Positions 27,741 through 37,731 of a stretch of 64,000 nt of DNA are shown one piece after another. Under the pieces are notes generated by a model. The model did not search any database. It was not told where the DNA came from and saw only the letters and a program-made list of their open reading frames with translations. Numbering within the stretch: position 1 is the stretch's first letter; every line of letters starts with the position of its first letter. The translations under genes and the position numbers were made by a program. This stretch comes from Vibrio echinoideorum (GTDB taxonomy: Bacteria; Pseudomonadota; Gammaproteobacteria; Enterobacterales; Vibrionaceae): contig NZ_AP025483.1 of the NCBI RefSeq assembly GCF_024347455.1, forward strand, positions 744,001 to 808,000, written 5' to 3'.

Positions 27741-28688
27741 ATGGATGAAGAAAATCCATGCAAATGTCCTCCTCCGGGGTTACCTCAATGGATGGGGACA
27801 TTTGCTGATTTGATGTCACTGCTGATGTGTTTCTTCGTACTGCTGCTCTCATTCTCTGAGATGGACGTACTGAAGTTCAAACAGATCGCAGGGTCGATGA
27901 AATTTGCGTTTGGTGTACAAAACCGCTTGGAAGTGAAAGATATTCCTAAAGGTACTAGCATCATTGCACAGGAGTTCCGTCCTGGTCGCCCTGAGCCGAC
28001 ACCGATTGATGTGATCATGCAACAGACCATTGATATTACGCAGCAAACGCTTGAGTTTCATGAAGGTGAATCTGAGCGTGCTGGCGGTACAATGCGAGAC
28101 CAAGGCAAGATGACCGGAGGCAAGTCGCCAGAGGTCTCTACTCATGACAATCAAAACTCTGAGTCAGACCAACAGCAACAGCAAGCTGAGGCTCAATCGC
28201 AAGAGATGGAAACCTTGATGGAAAGCATCAAGAAGGCGTTGGAGCGAGAGATTGACCAAGGCGCGATTGAGGTTGAAAATCTTGGCCAGCAGATCGTCAT
28301 TCGAATTCGTGAGAAAGGCGCATTCCCATCGGGTTCCGCTTTCTTACAACCTAAGTTTCGACCTTTAGTTAGGCAGGTTGCTGAACTGGTAAAAGATGTG
28401 CCGGGTATTGTTCGTATTTCAGGCCACACCGATAACCAGAGACTTGATTCAGAGCTCTATCGTTCTAATTGGGATTTGTCATCACAGCGAGCGGTGTCTG
28501 TTGCTCAAGAGATGGAAAAGGTTCGCGGTTTCTCTCATCAACGTTTGAGAGTGCGTGGTATGGCGGATACAGAACCTGTTGAGCCAAATGATACGGAGTG
28601 GCAACGCAGCCTAAATCGCCGCGTAGAAATCAGCATCATGCAAGGTGAACCACTTTACAGCGAAGAAGTTCCAGCGATTACCGAATAG
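27741..28688 (+). CDS. pomB: Sodium-driven flagellar stator protein PomB
   Basis: Partner of PomA; anchors the stator to peptidoglycan. 315 residues: short cytoplasmic N terminus, one membrane helix (about 17-41) carrying the sodium-binding Asp23 in MGTFADLMSLL, a plug/linker, a Gln-rich stretch near 140 and a C-terminal OmpA-like peptidoglycan-binding domain (ISGHTDNQRL, LNRRVEIS). The start at 27741 (MDEENPCKCPPPG) fits known PomB proteins; AAAAGGA lies 8 bp upstream. Closed by a terminator. Confidence 0.96.
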   Translation: MDEENPCKCPPPGLPQWMGTFADLMSLLMCFFVLLLSFSEMDVLKFKQIAGSMKFAFGVQNRLEVKDIPKGTSIIAQEFRPGRPEPTPIDVIMQQTIDITQQTLEFHEGESERAGGTMRDQGKMTGGKSPEVSTHDNQNSESDQQQQQAEAQSQEMETLMESIKKALEREIDQGAIEVENLGQQIVIRIREKGAFPSGSAFLQPKFRPLVRQVAELVKDVPGIVRISGHTDNQRLDSELYRSNWDLSSQRAVSVAQEMEKVRGFSHQRLRVRGMADTEPVEPNDTEWQRSLNRRVEISIMQGEPLYSEEVPAITE

Positions 28689-28710
28689 TCTTTACCAAGA
28701 GTATGTATTC

Positions 28711-28745
28711 CAAAGCCCAATCTTTAATCGATTGGGCTTTTTGTT
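28711..28745 (+). terminator. Terminator after pomB
   Basis: CAAAGCCCAATC, short loop, GATTGGGCTTT and T run. Confidence 0.9.
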
Positions 28746-29006
28746 TGAGACATAAAGGTGTCTGTACGAAACTTGGGAAGAGGTGGAAAGAGAGATAGAA
28801 AGAAATTGATACGATAGTTTGTCCTCAGGTTCTGTTTATTGGTGGTGCTAAAGCACGCACTCTTTTCCTTGTTTCACTTTCTCATGTATAATTCGCGCCC
28901 TTAGATTTAATATTGATCTATTATTGCTTCAATAACTATGTGAAATGACCTTTTACGTGGTGATGAACCTACTAAAATTTGTGAACCTTATTGGCGTGAA
29001 AGTACT
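28746..29006 (+). promoter_or_regulatory. thiI upstream region
   Basis: Contains a consensus -10 TATAAT at 28887-28892 with a weak -35, followed by a leader of about 110 nt. I see no TPP riboswitch core in it. Confidence 0.45.
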
Positions 29007-30455
29007 ATGAAATTTATTGTTAAGCCTCATCCGGAAATTTTTATTAAAAGTGAATCGGTGCGTAAGCGCTTCACAAAGATTCTAGAACGTAATATTCGTA
29101 CTATTCTTCAGCGTCGTACTGAGTCTGTGGCTGTCTTCAACCGTCGTGACCACATCGAAGTGACGTCTGAGAGCGACAAGTACTTTAAAGAAACACTCGA
29201 AGTACTGACGCAAACTCCGGGTATTCATCACTCCCTTGAAGTTCAGCAATCAGAATTTAAAGACCTGCACAATATTTACGAGCAAGTTCTTGAACGAAGC
29301 GGTGCTCTTATTGAAGGTAAGACTTTCTCTGTGCGAGCCAAGCGTCGTGGTAAACATGACTTTACCTCTATCGAGCTAGAACGCTACGTAGGTGGTGGTT
29401 TAAACCAAGCGGTTGAATCAGCAAAAGTAAAACTGAAGAATCCAGATATTACCGTTAAAGTTGAAGTCGAGAACGAGAAGCTTAACCAAGTTATTGAGCG
29501 TCATAAAGGCCTAGGCGGTTTCCCTCTAGGTACTCAAGAAGATCTGCTTAGCTTGATCTCTGGCGGTTTCGATTCTGGCGTTTCAAGCTACTTACACATC
29601 AAACGTGGTTCTAAAGTGCATTACTGCTTCTTTAACCTAGGTGGCCCTGCGCACGAAATTGGTGTTAAGCAAGTTTCACATTACTTGTGGAACAAGTTTG
29701 GTGCTTCTGCAAAAGTGAAATTTATCTCTATTGATTTCGAACCGGTAGTAGCTGAAATCCTAGAAAACGTAGAAGACGGCCAAATGGGCGTTGTACTTAA
29801 GCGTATGTTCATGCGTGCTGGCGGTATGGTTGCAGAACGCTTCGGTATCGAAGCCCTAGTAACAGGTGAAGCATTAGGTCAGGTTTCTAGCCAAACGCTA
29901 ACTAACCTTCGTCACATCGATAACGTGACTGATACGTTGATCCTACGTCCGCTCATCAACTGGGACAAAGAAGACATCATCGATCTATCTCGTAAGATTG
30001 GCACCGAAGATTTCGCAAAAGTAATGCCTGAATACTGTGGTGTTATCTCTAAGAAGCCAACAATAAAAGCGAAGAAAGGTAAACTAGAAGCAGAAGAAGC
30101 TAAGTTTAACTTTGAAGTGCTGGAGCAAGTGATCGAGAACGCTCGTGTTATGGATATCCGTGACATCGAGAAAGAGAGCCAAGAGCAAGCTCCTGAAGTT
30201 GAACAAGTTCAGGCTGTTGCTGAGCACGCTATCGTTCTTGATATCCGTAGCCCAGACGAAGAAGACGAAAGCCCACTAGAGATCGATGGTGTTGAAGTGA
30301 AACACATCCCGTTCTTCAAGCTTTCGACTCAGTTTGGCGACTTGGATCAAGCGAAAGAGTACTTGCTGTACTGTGACCGTGGTGTAATGAGTCGTCTACA
30401 GGCACTTTACCTACAAGAGCAAGGCTTCCATAACGTTAAGGTTTACCGCCCATAG
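29007..30455 (+). CDS. thiI: tRNA 4-thiouridine synthetase ThiI
   Basis: Adds sulfur to uridine 8 of tRNAs and, in enterobacteria, to ThiS for thiamine thiazole synthesis. 482 residues, the same as E. coli: NFLD and THUMP domains (about 1-165), PP-loop ATPase with [11 protein letters not shown] near 186-196, and a C-terminal rhodanese domain with the persulfide Cys456 in [10 protein letters not shown]. The presence of the rhodanese domain means that it carries its own sulfur relay. Monocistronic with its own terminator. Confidence 0.97.
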   Translation: MKFIVKPHPEIFIKSESVRKRFTKILERNIRTILQRRTESVAVFNRRDHIEVTSESDKYFKETLEVLTQTPGIHHSLEVQQSEFKDLHNIYEQVLERSGALIEGKTFSVRAKRRGKHDFTSIELERYVGGGLNQAVESAKVKLKNPDITVKVEVENEKLNQVIERHKGLGGFPLGTQEDLLSLISGGFDSGVSSYLHIKRGSKVHYCFFNLGGPAHEIGVKQVSHYLWNKFGASAKVKFISIDFEPVVAEILENVEDGQMGVVLKRMFMRAGGMVAERFGIEALVTGEALGQVSSQTLTNLRHIDNVTDTLILRPLINWDKEDIIDLSRKIGTEDFAKVMPEYCGVISKKPTIKAKKGKLEAEEAKFNFEVLEQVIENARVMDIRDIEKESQEQAPEVEQVQAVAEHAIVLDIRSPDEEDESPLEIDGVEVKHIPFFKLSTQFGDLDQAKEYLLYCDRGVMSRLQALYLQEQGFHNVKVYRP

Positions 30456-30486
30456 TGGTGTGTTAACCGAATAGCTGAATATTTTG

Positions 30487-30522
30487 CAAAGCCGCTTACT
30501 AGAAAGTAAGCGGCTTTTTTAT
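30487..30522 (+). terminator. Terminator after thiI
   Basis: AAAGCCGCTTACT, loop AGAA, AGTAAGCGGCTTTTTT. Confidence 0.92.
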
Positions 30523-30822
30523 TTTCTATTGTTAATGATTTACAGTAAGTCGGGAGGGGGCGTGAGTTTGGTGCGGTATCGGCAGGCTTTGATATTTTAA
30601 TTTTTTGGGTTCTAAGCTGATTTCTAAGTTAGTTTCTTTGTGACTGGGAAATGTGAGTATCTTGAAGGGTTCTGTTACTTTTTAGTGCTATTCAATGATT
30701 CTATTTGTATGTGTTCAGTTGACTATTTGAGTGCGTGTCTAATTCTGTGATTAACGATGAAAAATAATCAAGATTAATTAGTTCAGCTATTGATAAACTT
30801 GTTGTTACTTTTCTTTGCACAT
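30523..30822. other. Gene-free spacer between thiI and gcvB
   Basis: 300 bp with no ORF, repeat or promoter that I can support on either strand. Confidence 0.5.
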
Positions 30823-31071
30823 AAAAAAACACCGCCCATAAGGCGGTGCAAACAAATTTGACAGACAGGTCAAAATAAATACAGGAAGTACATGCCTCGT
30901 TTCAGTATAGAACTGCAACAAAACATTTGGTAGAACTCTACCCAACTCGAAAAGAACGAGTTTGCAAACACAACATCGCAGGAGCTAAACCAATTGATTC
31001 TAGAGAGAATCAAGCCGTTCAGGCTAGCTACTGCGGGATGAAATATAGAATTTCTCTGGCCGCTAGGCAAT
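30823..31071 (-). ncRNA. gcvB: GcvB small RNA
   Basis: Hfq-dependent sRNA that represses many amino-acid and peptide transporter mRNAs. It is read on the minus strand, divergent from gcvA exactly as in enterobacteria. Conserved blocks: the GU-rich R1 seed GATGTTGTGTTTGCAAA (complement of 30961-30977 region), ACTTCCTGTA followed by GACCTGTCTGTC shared almost word for word with E. coli GcvB, and the terminator CACCGCC hairpin with T run (complement of 30823-30848). A consensus -10 (TATAAT on minus, 31083-31078) puts the 5' end near 31071, giving about 249 nt, longer than the roughly 205 nt of E. coli. Confidence 0.93.
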
Positions 31072-31077
31072 GGACAA

Positions 31078-31107
31078 ATTATAATGTTTCAGATAAAAAA
31101 AACTAAT
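31078..31107. promoter_or_regulatory. gcvB promoter and GcvA site
   Basis: The minus-strand -10 TATAAT lies at 31078-31083. CTAAT, the core reported for GcvA binding, lies at 31103-31107, where it can act on gcvB and on gcvA itself. Confidence 0.6.
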
Positions 31108-31126
31108 GCTTATTTAGAGAGTGACT

Positions 31127-32035
31127 ATGTCTCGTCGATTACCCCCATTAAACTCGTTAAGAGTGTTTGAAGCCGCTGCTCGACATTTGAGTTTTACGCG
31201 TGCTGCAGAAGAGTTGTTTGTTACTCAAGCTGCGGTCAGCCATCAGATAAAAGCACTTGAAGAATTTTTGTCTTTGAAGCTTTTTCGTCGAAGAAACCGT
31301 TCTTTGCTGCTGACCGAAGAAGGGCAAAGTTACTTCTTGGATATCAAAGATATTTTCACATCACTCGCAGAAGCCACTGACAAAGTGCTTGAGCGAAGTG
31401 AGAAGGGCGCATTGACTATTAGTTTACCGCCAAGTTTCGCCATTCAATGGTTAGTACCAAGGCTTGCAGACTTTAATCAGCAAGAACCTGATATTGATGT
31501 ACGAATCAAAGCCGTTGATATGGATGAAGGCTCGTTAACCGATGACGTAGACGTTGCTATTTACTACGGGCGAGGTAATTGGTCTGGCTTAAGAGCCGAT
31601 AAGCTTTATCAAGAATACTTAATTCCTTTGTGCTCACCTTCGGTGTTACTTGGAACCAAGCCATTAGAATCGCTTAGTGATTTGGCATGCCATACGTTAT
31701 TGCACGATACCTCTCGTAAAGATTGGAAACAATTTGCCAAGCAAAATAGTATCGACGGCGTGAACGTTAATCATGGTCCGATCTTCAGTCACTCAACCAT
31801 GGTGCTGCAAGCTGCGGCTCACGGCCAAGGCATTGCATTGGGCAATAATGTATTAGCACAGCCTGAAATAGAGGCAGGCCGTTTGATAGCACCATTTGAC
31901 GAGGTGTTGGTCAGCAAGAATGCCTTCTATGTTGTCTGTCATGAGAAACAAGCTGACATGGGACGTATTGCCACTTTTCGTGACTGGATGCTTGCCAAAG
32001 CGCAGAGCGAGCAAGAGGACCTACTTGATGAATAA
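31127..32035 (+). CDS. gcvA: Glycine cleavage system regulator GcvA (LysR family)
   Basis: LysR-type regulator of the glycine cleavage operon and of gcvB. 302 residues; the winged helix at 1-65 (RLPPLNSLRVFEAAARHLSF, then TQAAVSHQIKALE) is nearly identical to E. coli GcvA, and the effector domain carries VDVAIYYGRGNW and GPIFSHSTMVLQAA. Start at 31127 (MSRRLPP) is preferred to the in-frame GTG six bases earlier. The next gene starts eight bases before its stop codon, so it heads a small operon gcvA-hydrolase-DUF423-rlmM. Confidence 0.95.
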   Translation: MSRRLPPLNSLRVFEAAARHLSFTRAAEELFVTQAAVSHQIKALEEFLSLKLFRRRNRSLLLTEEGQSYFLDIKDIFTSLAEATDKVLERSEKGALTISLPPSFAIQWLVPRLADFNQQEPDIDVRIKAVDMDEGSLTDDVDVAIYYGRGNWSGLRADKLYQEYLIPLCSPSVLLGTKPLESLSDLACHTLLHDTSRKDWKQFAKQNSIDGVNVNHGPIFSHSTMVLQAAAHGQGIALGNNVLAQPEIEAGRLIAPFDEVLVSKNAFYVVCHEKQADMGRIATFRDWMLAKAQSEQEDLLDE

Positions 32036-32651
32036 TGTCATCATTGATGGTGAAGATTATCCTATCACCTTTATTTTCGCACATGGTGCGGGTGCCGGTA
32101 TGGATCATGAATTCATGCAGTCGGTGGCGAAAGGGTTAGCGTTGAAAGAAATACGCGTTATCCGCTTTAATTTCCCTTATATGATTAAGCGTGCTGAAGA
32201 TGGCAAGCGTCGTCCACCTGACAGAGCCCCTAAGCTGCTTGAAGCTTACCAAGAGATTATCGAGCAGGTTGATGCCGATAAACTTGTGATTGGCGGTAAG
32301 TCGATGGGAGGGCGCATGGCGAGTCATTTGTCTGAACTTGATAAGGTTGCAGCGATGGCGTGTTTAGGTTTTCCTTTCCACCCTCCAGGCAAACCAGAGA
32401 AATACAAAGGTGAGCATCTTGCTGAGTTAGCAAAGCCGTGTCTTATTCTACAAGGCGAGCGCGATACCTTTGGTAAGCGTGAAGAGTTTGCTGATTTCGA
32501 TTTGTCGGATTCAATTCGTGTTGAGTTTATTCCCGATGGCGATCATAGCTTTAAACCTCGTAAGAGTTCTGGTTATACCGAGCAGCAGAACATTGCGTTG
32601 ACGGTCGAAAAACTTTCCGCGTTTATCAAAGAGGTGCTCAATGAGAAGTAA
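32028..32651 (+). CDS. Alpha/beta-hydrolase family protein (KANL3/Tex30-like)
   Basis: A 207-residue small alpha/beta hydrolase. Visible elements: FAHGAGAGMDHEFM near 14-27 (oxyanion region), nucleophile elbow GGKSMGGR near 85-92 with Ser at about 88, ILQGERDTFG near 142-151 carrying the acid, and GDHSF with the catalytic His near 171. Substrate unknown. It overlaps gcvA by 8 bp and the DUF423 gene by 11 bp, so all are co-translated; the longer upstream frame through gcvA is not real. Confidence 0.82.
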   Translation: MNNVIIDGEDYPITFIFAHGAGAGMDHEFMQSVAKGLALKEIRVIRFNFPYMIKRAEDGKRRPPDRAPKLLEAYQEIIEQVDADKLVIGGKSMGGRMASHLSELDKVAAMACLGFPFHPPGKPEKYKGEHLAELAKPCLILQGERDTFGKREEFADFDLSDSIRVEFIPDGDHSFKPRKSSGYTEQQNIALTVEKLSAFIKEVLNEK

Positions 32652-33039
32652 GTATTTACTCACTATCGCAGGCATTTCTGGTGCCATTGCTGTGATGCTT
32701 GGTGCATTCGCCGCTCATGGCTTAAAAGCGATCTTGCCTGAGTATCTTTTGGGTGTGTTTGAGACGGGTGTTCAGTATCAGTTTATTCATACTCTAGCGA
32801 TATTGGCATGTGGTGCTCTGTTACAGATGAAACTTGGCGCTAAATCACAAAAATATTTTTTCATTGCGGCAATTTGCTTTATCATCGGCATCCTTTGTTT
32901 TAGTGGCAGCCTTTATGGGCTAGCACTGACAGGAATAAAATGGTTTGGCCCTATAACACCGTTTGGTGGTCTACTATTTATCATTGGTTGGGGAGTCTTC
33001 TCCTTCGCTGCTTTGAATATAAAAGAGGTAACTCAGTGA
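32641..33039 (+). CDS. DUF423 membrane protein (YgdD-like)
   Basis: 132 residues, four membrane helices. Signature [15 protein letters not shown] near 14-28 and [16 protein letters not shown] near 40-55 identify DUF423. Unknown function. Placed between gcvA and rlmM as in E. coli (ygdD). Its stop overlaps the GTG start of rlmM (GTGA). Confidence 0.88.
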   Translation: MRSKYLLTIAGISGAIAVMLGAFAAHGLKAILPEYLLGVFETGVQYQFIHTLAILACGALLQMKLGAKSQKYFFIAAICFIIGILCFSGSLYGLALTGIKWFGPITPFGGLLFIIGWGVFSFAALNIKEVTQ

Positions 33040-34127
33040 AACACGTACTACTTTATTGTCGCTCTGGTTTTGAAAAAGAATGTGCTGGCGAAATTCAAGA
33101 CAAGGCAACACAACTGGAAGTGTTTGGTTTTCCTCGCTTAAAGAACAATACAGGCTTTGTATTGTTTGAATGTTATCAAGCAGGCGAAGCCGATAAACTG
33201 GTTAAAGAGATCGACTTCCAATCGCTGATCTTTGCTCGTCAAATGATCGCGGTAGCGGTTGAAATCAAAGATCTGCCGACTGATGATCGTATCTCCCCAA
33301 TTCTTGAGGCGCTTTCTGAGAAAGAAGGTTTCCCACGTTGTGGCGATATCCGTATTGAAACGCCTGACACCAATGAAGCGAAAGAGCTTTTGAAGTTCTG
33401 CCGTAAGTTTACCGTGCCAATGCGTCAAGCTATGCGTGGTAAAGGCCTGATGACAGCGAAAGACAATGTTAAGAAGCCTGTGCTTCACTTATGTTTTATC
33501 GCTCCGGGTCACTGCTTGGTCGGTTACTCTTACCCAACCAACAACTCACAGTTCTTTATGGGCATTCCTCGTTTGAAGTTCCCATCAGATGCACCAAGCC
33601 GTTCTACATTGAAGCTAGAAGAAGCATTTCATGTATTCATCCCTCGTGATGAATGGGATGAGCGTCTTGCTCCAGGTATGTGGGGCGTAGATTTAGGTGC
33701 GTGTCCAGGTGGTTGGACTTACCAACTGGTTAAGCGTTCTATGTTCGTTCACTGTGTTGACAACGGCATGATGGCAGACAGCCTAATGGAAACGGGTCAA
33801 ATCAAGCACCACATGGTGGATGGCTTTAAATTTGAACCTGACCGTAAGAACGTGACTTGGATTATCTGTGACATGGTTGAGAAGCCAGCTCGTGTTGCTC
33901 ACTTAATGGGTGAGTGGATCATCAAAGGCTGGGCGAAAGAAGCACTGTTCAACCTTAAACTGCCAATGAAAGGCCGTTACGATGAAGTACTGCAGGATAT
34001 CGAGAACCTGAAACAGTTCCTGATTGATAACAAAGTTAAATTCAAGATGCAGGCGAAGCACCTTTACCACGATCGCGAAGAGATCACGGTTCATATTCAG
34101 TCGCTTTCGAATATCTCACCGTACTAA
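33036..34127 (+). CDS. rlmM: 23S rRNA 2'-O-ribose C2498 methyltransferase RlmM
   Basis: Methylates the ribose of C2498 in 23S rRNA. 363 residues: N-terminal THUMP-like domain (about 1-155) and C-terminal Rossmann methyltransferase with the SAM motif [15 protein letters not shown] near 220-234. It begins at GTG 33036 ([15 protein letters not shown]), overlapping the DUF423 stop by four bases; the longer upstream frame lies inside that gene. Closed by the terminator at 34143. Confidence 0.94.
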   Translation: MKHVLLYCRSGFEKECAGEIQDKATQLEVFGFPRLKNNTGFVLFECYQAGEADKLVKEIDFQSLIFARQMIAVAVEIKDLPTDDRISPILEALSEKEGFPRCGDIRIETPDTNEAKELLKFCRKFTVPMRQAMRGKGLMTAKDNVKKPVLHLCFIAPGHCLVGYSYPTNNSQFFMGIPRLKFPSDAPSRSTLKLEEAFHVFIPRDEWDERLAPGMWGVDLGACPGGWTYQLVKRSMFVHCVDNGMMADSLMETGQIKHHMVDGFKFEPDRKNVTWIICDMVEKPARVAHLMGEWIIKGWAKEALFNLKLPMKGRYDEVLQDIENLKQFLIDNKVKFKMQAKHLYHDREEITVHIQSLSNISPY

Positions 34128-34142
34128 TTCGCAGTTCGATAA

Positions 34143-34176
34143 CAAAAAAACGCTCCTAATAAGGAGCGTTTTTTTA
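34143..34176. terminator. Bidirectional terminator between rlmM and nuclease gene
   Basis: AAAAAAACGCTCCT, loop AAT, AAGGAGCGTTTTTTT; symmetric. Confidence 0.92.
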
Positions 34177-34187
34177 TTGTGAGAGGT

Positions 34188-34949
34188 TTACTCTGAGGTA
34201 GGCCACATTTCCCAAAGCATTGCTTCCATATTACTTTCTATATCATCGCTAGTGTTTGCGAAAAAATCCAAGTTGGTGCGGACTTCTACTTCATCAATAG
34301 TTGTGACAAAGCTTGCGAGCTCACTGCTCGATACGTCACGGTGCGGCACAATAAAAGCAATCGCATCGTTGTAATACGGGTCGAGAATCACTTTGTAGAA
34401 TGCACTTGGAATCATAACTCCATTGCCAATAAAGGTTTCATTCCCGTCATAAATAGGGCCTGTCACCACATAGAGCTCTTGATATTCATTGGCAAGGTCA
34501 CGTACATGCTCTTCTAGCAATCGCCAGCCAACTCGGTTAAACCCTGGAAGTTGTGGTGACATATTGCTTAGCAAGAAACTTTCTTGCATCGACACTTCGC
34601 TGAAGTCCATTGCTGCAGATGGAGCAAGATGGCCGCGGTCATAACCGGATTTGGAGTAGTCACTTAGTGTTGATTGGGTGTATTCGGGTAGTTCTGAATC
34701 GGCTTTAAAGCGGTTACTTCGTTTGAACTGCCCATTTATGCTTTCTGCGGTGACATGATAGGCAACCCAATCAGCATTTTTCATGGAATAGTTGTAGCCA
34801 ATGGCATAACCGGTTCGACAAAGCATTTGATCAGAGTTTTCTGAAGGTAAACCTTTAGCTAGGTGTTCACCACAGGCCTCGTTTGCAACAGCAAGAGGTG
34901 TGATATTAAGTAAGAGGGTAGTTAATGATAGTAACAGTATGTTTTTCAT
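34188..34949 (-). CDS. Secreted DNA/RNA non-specific endonuclease (NUC1/Serratia type)
   Basis: 253 residues with a Sec signal peptide (about 1-23, ending AVA). The beta-beta-alpha-metal active site motif DRGHLAP is at 104-110, with catalytic His107, and the metal-binding Asn of LLSNMSPQ is at about 129. Periplasmic or extracellular; degrades DNA and RNA, presumably for nutrient scavenging, matrix turnover or defence against incoming DNA. Three cysteines (26, 44 region) may form a disulfide. Monocistronic; a perfect 15-bp inverted repeat lies 66 bp upstream (35015-35052). Confidence 0.88.
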   Translation of the reverse strand: MKNILLLSLTTLLLNITPLAVANEACGEHLAKGLPSENSDQMLCRTGYAIGYNYSMKNADWVAYHVTAESINGQFKRSNRFKADSELPEYTQSTLSDYSKSGYDRGHLAPSAAMDFSEVSMQESFLLSNMSPQLPGFNRVGWRLLEEHVRDLANEYQELYVVTGPIYDGNETFIGNGVMIPSAFYKVILDPYYNDAIAFIVPHRDVSSSELASFVTTIDEVEVRTNLDFFANTSDDIESNMEAMLWEMWPTSE

Positions 34950-35014
34950 TGTATTTCTCCTTATTGGAGCAATGAAATTAAATACTTATATCAATAAGAC
35001 TGTGATGAAGGATA

Positions 35015-35052
35015 AATGTTAATCAATACTCGGTAAGGTATTGATTAACATT
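35015..35052. repeat. Perfect 15-bp inverted repeat upstream of nuclease gene
   Basis: AATGTTAATCAATAC, an 8-bp loop, then its exact complement GTATTGATTAACATT. AT-rich, without T run, lying between the nuclease promoter region and the xni stop. It could be an operator or a weak terminator. Confidence 0.75.
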
Positions 35053-35110
35053 ATGATTAGGTTGTGAATGTAATGGAGAACACAACAGAAAAGATGAACA
35101 TCTAGAAGTG

Positions 35111-35887
35111 TTAAGCTTGGTTATCAGAGTAACGAATATCTTGAAGATTGAAACCCAAATCGATGTCTGTTTTGAGTGCTGAAACGAGCTTACATACGCG
35201 AGCCGATTCAATATGCTCATCGAATTTCTTGCGATATTTTTTTGGTAAGTCTTCAGCTAGGAATGCCGTTTCTATATCTGGATACGTTGTTAATATCTCT
35301 TTGGCAGCTTTTGGTCCAACTCCAGGAATCCCCGGCACTTGGCTTGAGCTGACGCCCGTTAATCCCCAGTAATCTGCGAGCTGTTCAGGTTTTACGCCAA
35401 ATTCCGCTTCGATAAAGGGTTTATCTAACCAACGGTGCTGGAAGTAATCACGGATCTGTAGCGTTGGTGACAACAGTTGGCAGTAGCCCTTATCCGTCGA
35501 GATGATGGTGACTGTTTCTCCGTGATCGGCCACTTTCTTAGCGAGCGTTGCTACTAAGTCATCCGCTTCATCACCATCAGAAAGCAGCGAATCAATACCT
35601 AATTCCCACCAAGCCTGCTGAATAGCATCAAGACCTTTCATTAATGGTTCAGGCATTGGCTTTCTGTTCTGTTTGTAGGCAGGAAGTACCTCAGCGCGCC
35701 ACCCTCTATCTTGTAAATGGTGATCAAATACCGCGATGATGTGGGTTGGTTGTGATTCGTTTAGAATTCGGTTCAGTGTGCGAGTTGTGGTGGTAATGGT
35801 TCTTGCTATATCGGCTGGATCCGGCTGAACAGAGTGTACGCGTCGGATGAGATTTAAGGCATCGATAATAACAAGATGGATAGACAT
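35111..35887 (-). CDS. xni: Flap endonuclease Xni (exonuclease IX)
   Basis: 258-residue FEN1-like protein related to the 5' nuclease domain of DNA polymerase I; acts on DNA flaps. Acidic metal residues appear in HLVIIDALNLIRR, SDGDEADDLVATLA near 101-114 and ISTDKGYCQLL near 128-138, and the helix-hairpin-helix GIPGVGPKAAKEIL near 188-201. As in E. coli Xni, it is shorter than Pol I's domain and lacks some acidic ligands. In E. coli it neighbours the same ygdH/ppnN-type region; here ppnN lies just upstream. Confidence 0.93.
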   Translation of the reverse strand: MSIHLVIIDALNLIRRVHSVQPDPADIARTITTTTRTLNRILNESQPTHIIAVFDHHLQDRGWRAEVLPAYKQNRKPMPEPLMKGLDAIQQAWWELGIDSLLSDGDEADDLVATLAKKVADHGETVTIISTDKGYCQLLSPTLQIRDYFQHRWLDKPFIEAEFGVKPEQLADYWGLTGVSSSQVPGIPGVGPKAAKEILTTYPDIETAFLAEDLPKKYRKKFDEHIESARVCKLVSALKTDIDLGFNLQDIRYSDNQA

Positions 35888-36028
35888 AGGTTTCCACTAA
35901 GTAGGCAATAAATAAGGGGTTGCTAGCCCCTTATAGTAACGTATCAGTAGGTTAGTTGAAACGTTGGTGACGTAAACGTCATGACTTGTTTAGCTTTATG
36001 CTTGTGGCCTGTTATCAGTCACTTGTCG

Positions 36029-37396
36029 TTATTCGCTACTCGGCATAATTTTATAGCAAGGAACGTAGTCAGTGCCGCCCGGCAGTTTCATTCTATGTTG
36101 TTCAACAAAGTCACTTAACAGTTGGTCCATTTTTGTCATCAACTCTTTATCACCATCAATGAGGAATGGACCATGTTTTTCTATCTCTAGAATACCTTCG
36201 GCTTTGACATTACCCGCCACAATTCCTGAGAACGCTTTACGTAAATTAGCCGCAAGGCTTTCTGTTTTCTGGTCCATATGAAGATCAAGTGCCGCCATAG
36301 ACTCATGTGTCGGATCGAAGGGCAGTTGGAACTCAGGCTCGATATGCAGTGACCAGTTATAGCTATAAGCATCGCCGGTCTCTTTACGGTGAGAGCGTAC
36401 ATCTGGCATCGCTTGTTTCATGATTTTCGCAGCGCGTGCAGGGTCATCAATCACTATTTCATAGTGCTTTTGTGCTTCTTCACCCAGAGTTTCGCCAATG
36501 AATTTATCAATTGAACGGAAGTAAGCTTCGCTCTCTTTCGAGCCCGTCAAAACAATAGGCATCGGCTGGTCTACGTTATTCGGATGCATCATGATACCTA
36601 AGATGTACAGTAGCTCTTCAGCCGTACCGGGGCCTCCAGGGAAAATAATGATGCCATGCGCCATACGAACGAATGCTTCAAGACGCTTTTCTATATCGGG
36701 CATGATCACCAGTTCATTTACGATCGGGTTTGGTGGCTCAGCAGCGATGATCGAAGGCTCAGTAAGACCTAAATAACGATGTTCGGTATAGCGTTGTTTA
36801 GCATGGCCAATAGCTGCACCTTTCATTGGTCCTTCCATAGCGCCCGGTCCACAGCCGGTACAAATGTTCAGTTCACGCAACCCAAGTTCATTACCGACTT
36901 CGCGAGTGTATTGATATTCGCTGGCATTGATCGAGTGCCCACCCCAACAAACAATCAGGTTCGGTTCAATGCCTGGCGTGAGCGCTCCTGCGTTTCTCAA
37001 GATCCCAAACACTAGATTGGTAATGTGAGTAGCATTGGTTAAGTTCAGTCTTTGGTTGTCTGCTAAATGCATATTGACGTAGACAATGTCACGCAGAACA
37101 GAAAACAGATGCTCTTGTATACCCTTGATGATTTCACCATCGACAAAGGCATGCTCTGGTGGGTTACTCAGTTCGAGTTTTATACCACGCTCACGACGAA
37201 CGACTTCAACATCAAATGATTGATATTTATCTAGTAATTCTTTGGAGTTGTCGGTGTGGCTACCTGAGTTGAGTACCGCCAATGTACAGTTACGATACAG
37301 TTGGTACAGATCACTAGATGCGGTTTTCTTAAGACGCTCAACTTCAAGTTGAGAGAGTAAATCCATGCTACCGGCAGGGCTGATATGAGTAATCAT
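36029..37396 (-). CDS. ppnN: Nucleotide 5'-monophosphate nucleosidase PpnN (YgdH)
   Basis: 455-residue enzyme that hydrolyses purine and pyrimidine nucleoside monophosphates to base plus ribose 5-phosphate; in E. coli it is stimulated by (p)ppGpp. LOG-family core with [15 protein letters not shown] near 250-265 and [17 protein letters not shown] near 175-191. Start at 37396 ([14 protein letters not shown]) agrees with E. coli and has GGAGG six bases upstream; the 26-codon extension is not supported. Connects to the purine salvage theme of the window. Confidence 0.94.
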   Translation of the reverse strand: MITHISPAGSMDLLSQLEVERLKKTASSDLYQLYRNCTLAVLNSGSHTDNSKELLDKYQSFDVEVVRRERGIKLELSNPPEHAFVDGEIIKGIQEHLFSVLRDIVYVNMHLADNQRLNLTNATHITNLVFGILRNAGALTPGIEPNLIVCWGGHSINASEYQYTREVGNELGLRELNICTGCGPGAMEGPMKGAAIGHAKQRYTEHRYLGLTEPSIIAAEPPNPIVNELVIMPDIEKRLEAFVRMAHGIIIFPGGPGTAEELLYILGIMMHPNNVDQPMPIVLTGSKESEAYFRSIDKFIGETLGEEAQKHYEIVIDDPARAAKIMKQAMPDVRSHRKETGDAYSYNWSLHIEPEFQLPFDPTHESMAALDLHMDQKTESLAANLRKAFSGIVAGNVKAEGILEIEKHGPFLIDGDKELMTKMDQLLSDFVEQHRMKLPGGTDYVPCYKIMPSSE

Positions 37397-37550
37397 AATG
37401 CCTCCTTGTTGATAAGAGCAGAGGCGACTTTTGAAGTGACCCTCTGGCTCGAGAGTGAGAAGCAAACGTTGCAAGTGTTTGGTTAAAGGTGAGAAGAGTT
37501 AACCAGACGAAACGGTTACGACAGCGTTGCTTAATGGATTGTATGGGATA

Positions 37551-37594
37551 GCTTAAGAGCTAATATCCAGTTGCTTAAGAGTCAATATCCAGTT
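37551..37594. repeat. 22-bp direct duplication
   Basis: GCTTAAGAGCTAATATCCAG plus TT (37551-37572) is repeated as GCTTAAGAGTCAATATCCAG plus TT (37573-37594), 20 of 22 identical. It lies in the 335-bp gene-free region between ppnN and the diguanylate cyclase stop, which otherwise shows only the ppnN promoter region. Confidence 0.75.
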
Positions 37595-37731
37595 GTTCAA
37601 GCTCTTATAAACAGCATTGCTTGTCAAGAATGCTTGTTAAGCGAATGTTAATCATTAGCTTAGCAAACATTGAGGGAATTGGTATGTGATAAGTATTTGA
37701 AAAAAAGAAATAAATTAAATCTAAGGTCGGC

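Noticed and set aside
28746..29006. TPP riboswitch before thiI
   Set aside because: No conserved THI-box core; thiI is chiefly a tRNA modification gene.
30870..31070. 66-codon minus-strand ORF upstream of gcvA
   Set aside because: The region is the GcvB small RNA; conserved blocks follow RNA features, not codons.
31896..32027. N-terminal extension of the alpha/beta-hydrolase within gcvA
   Set aside because: Lies fully inside the gcvA coding sequence in another frame; a good start and ribosome-binding site exist at 32028.
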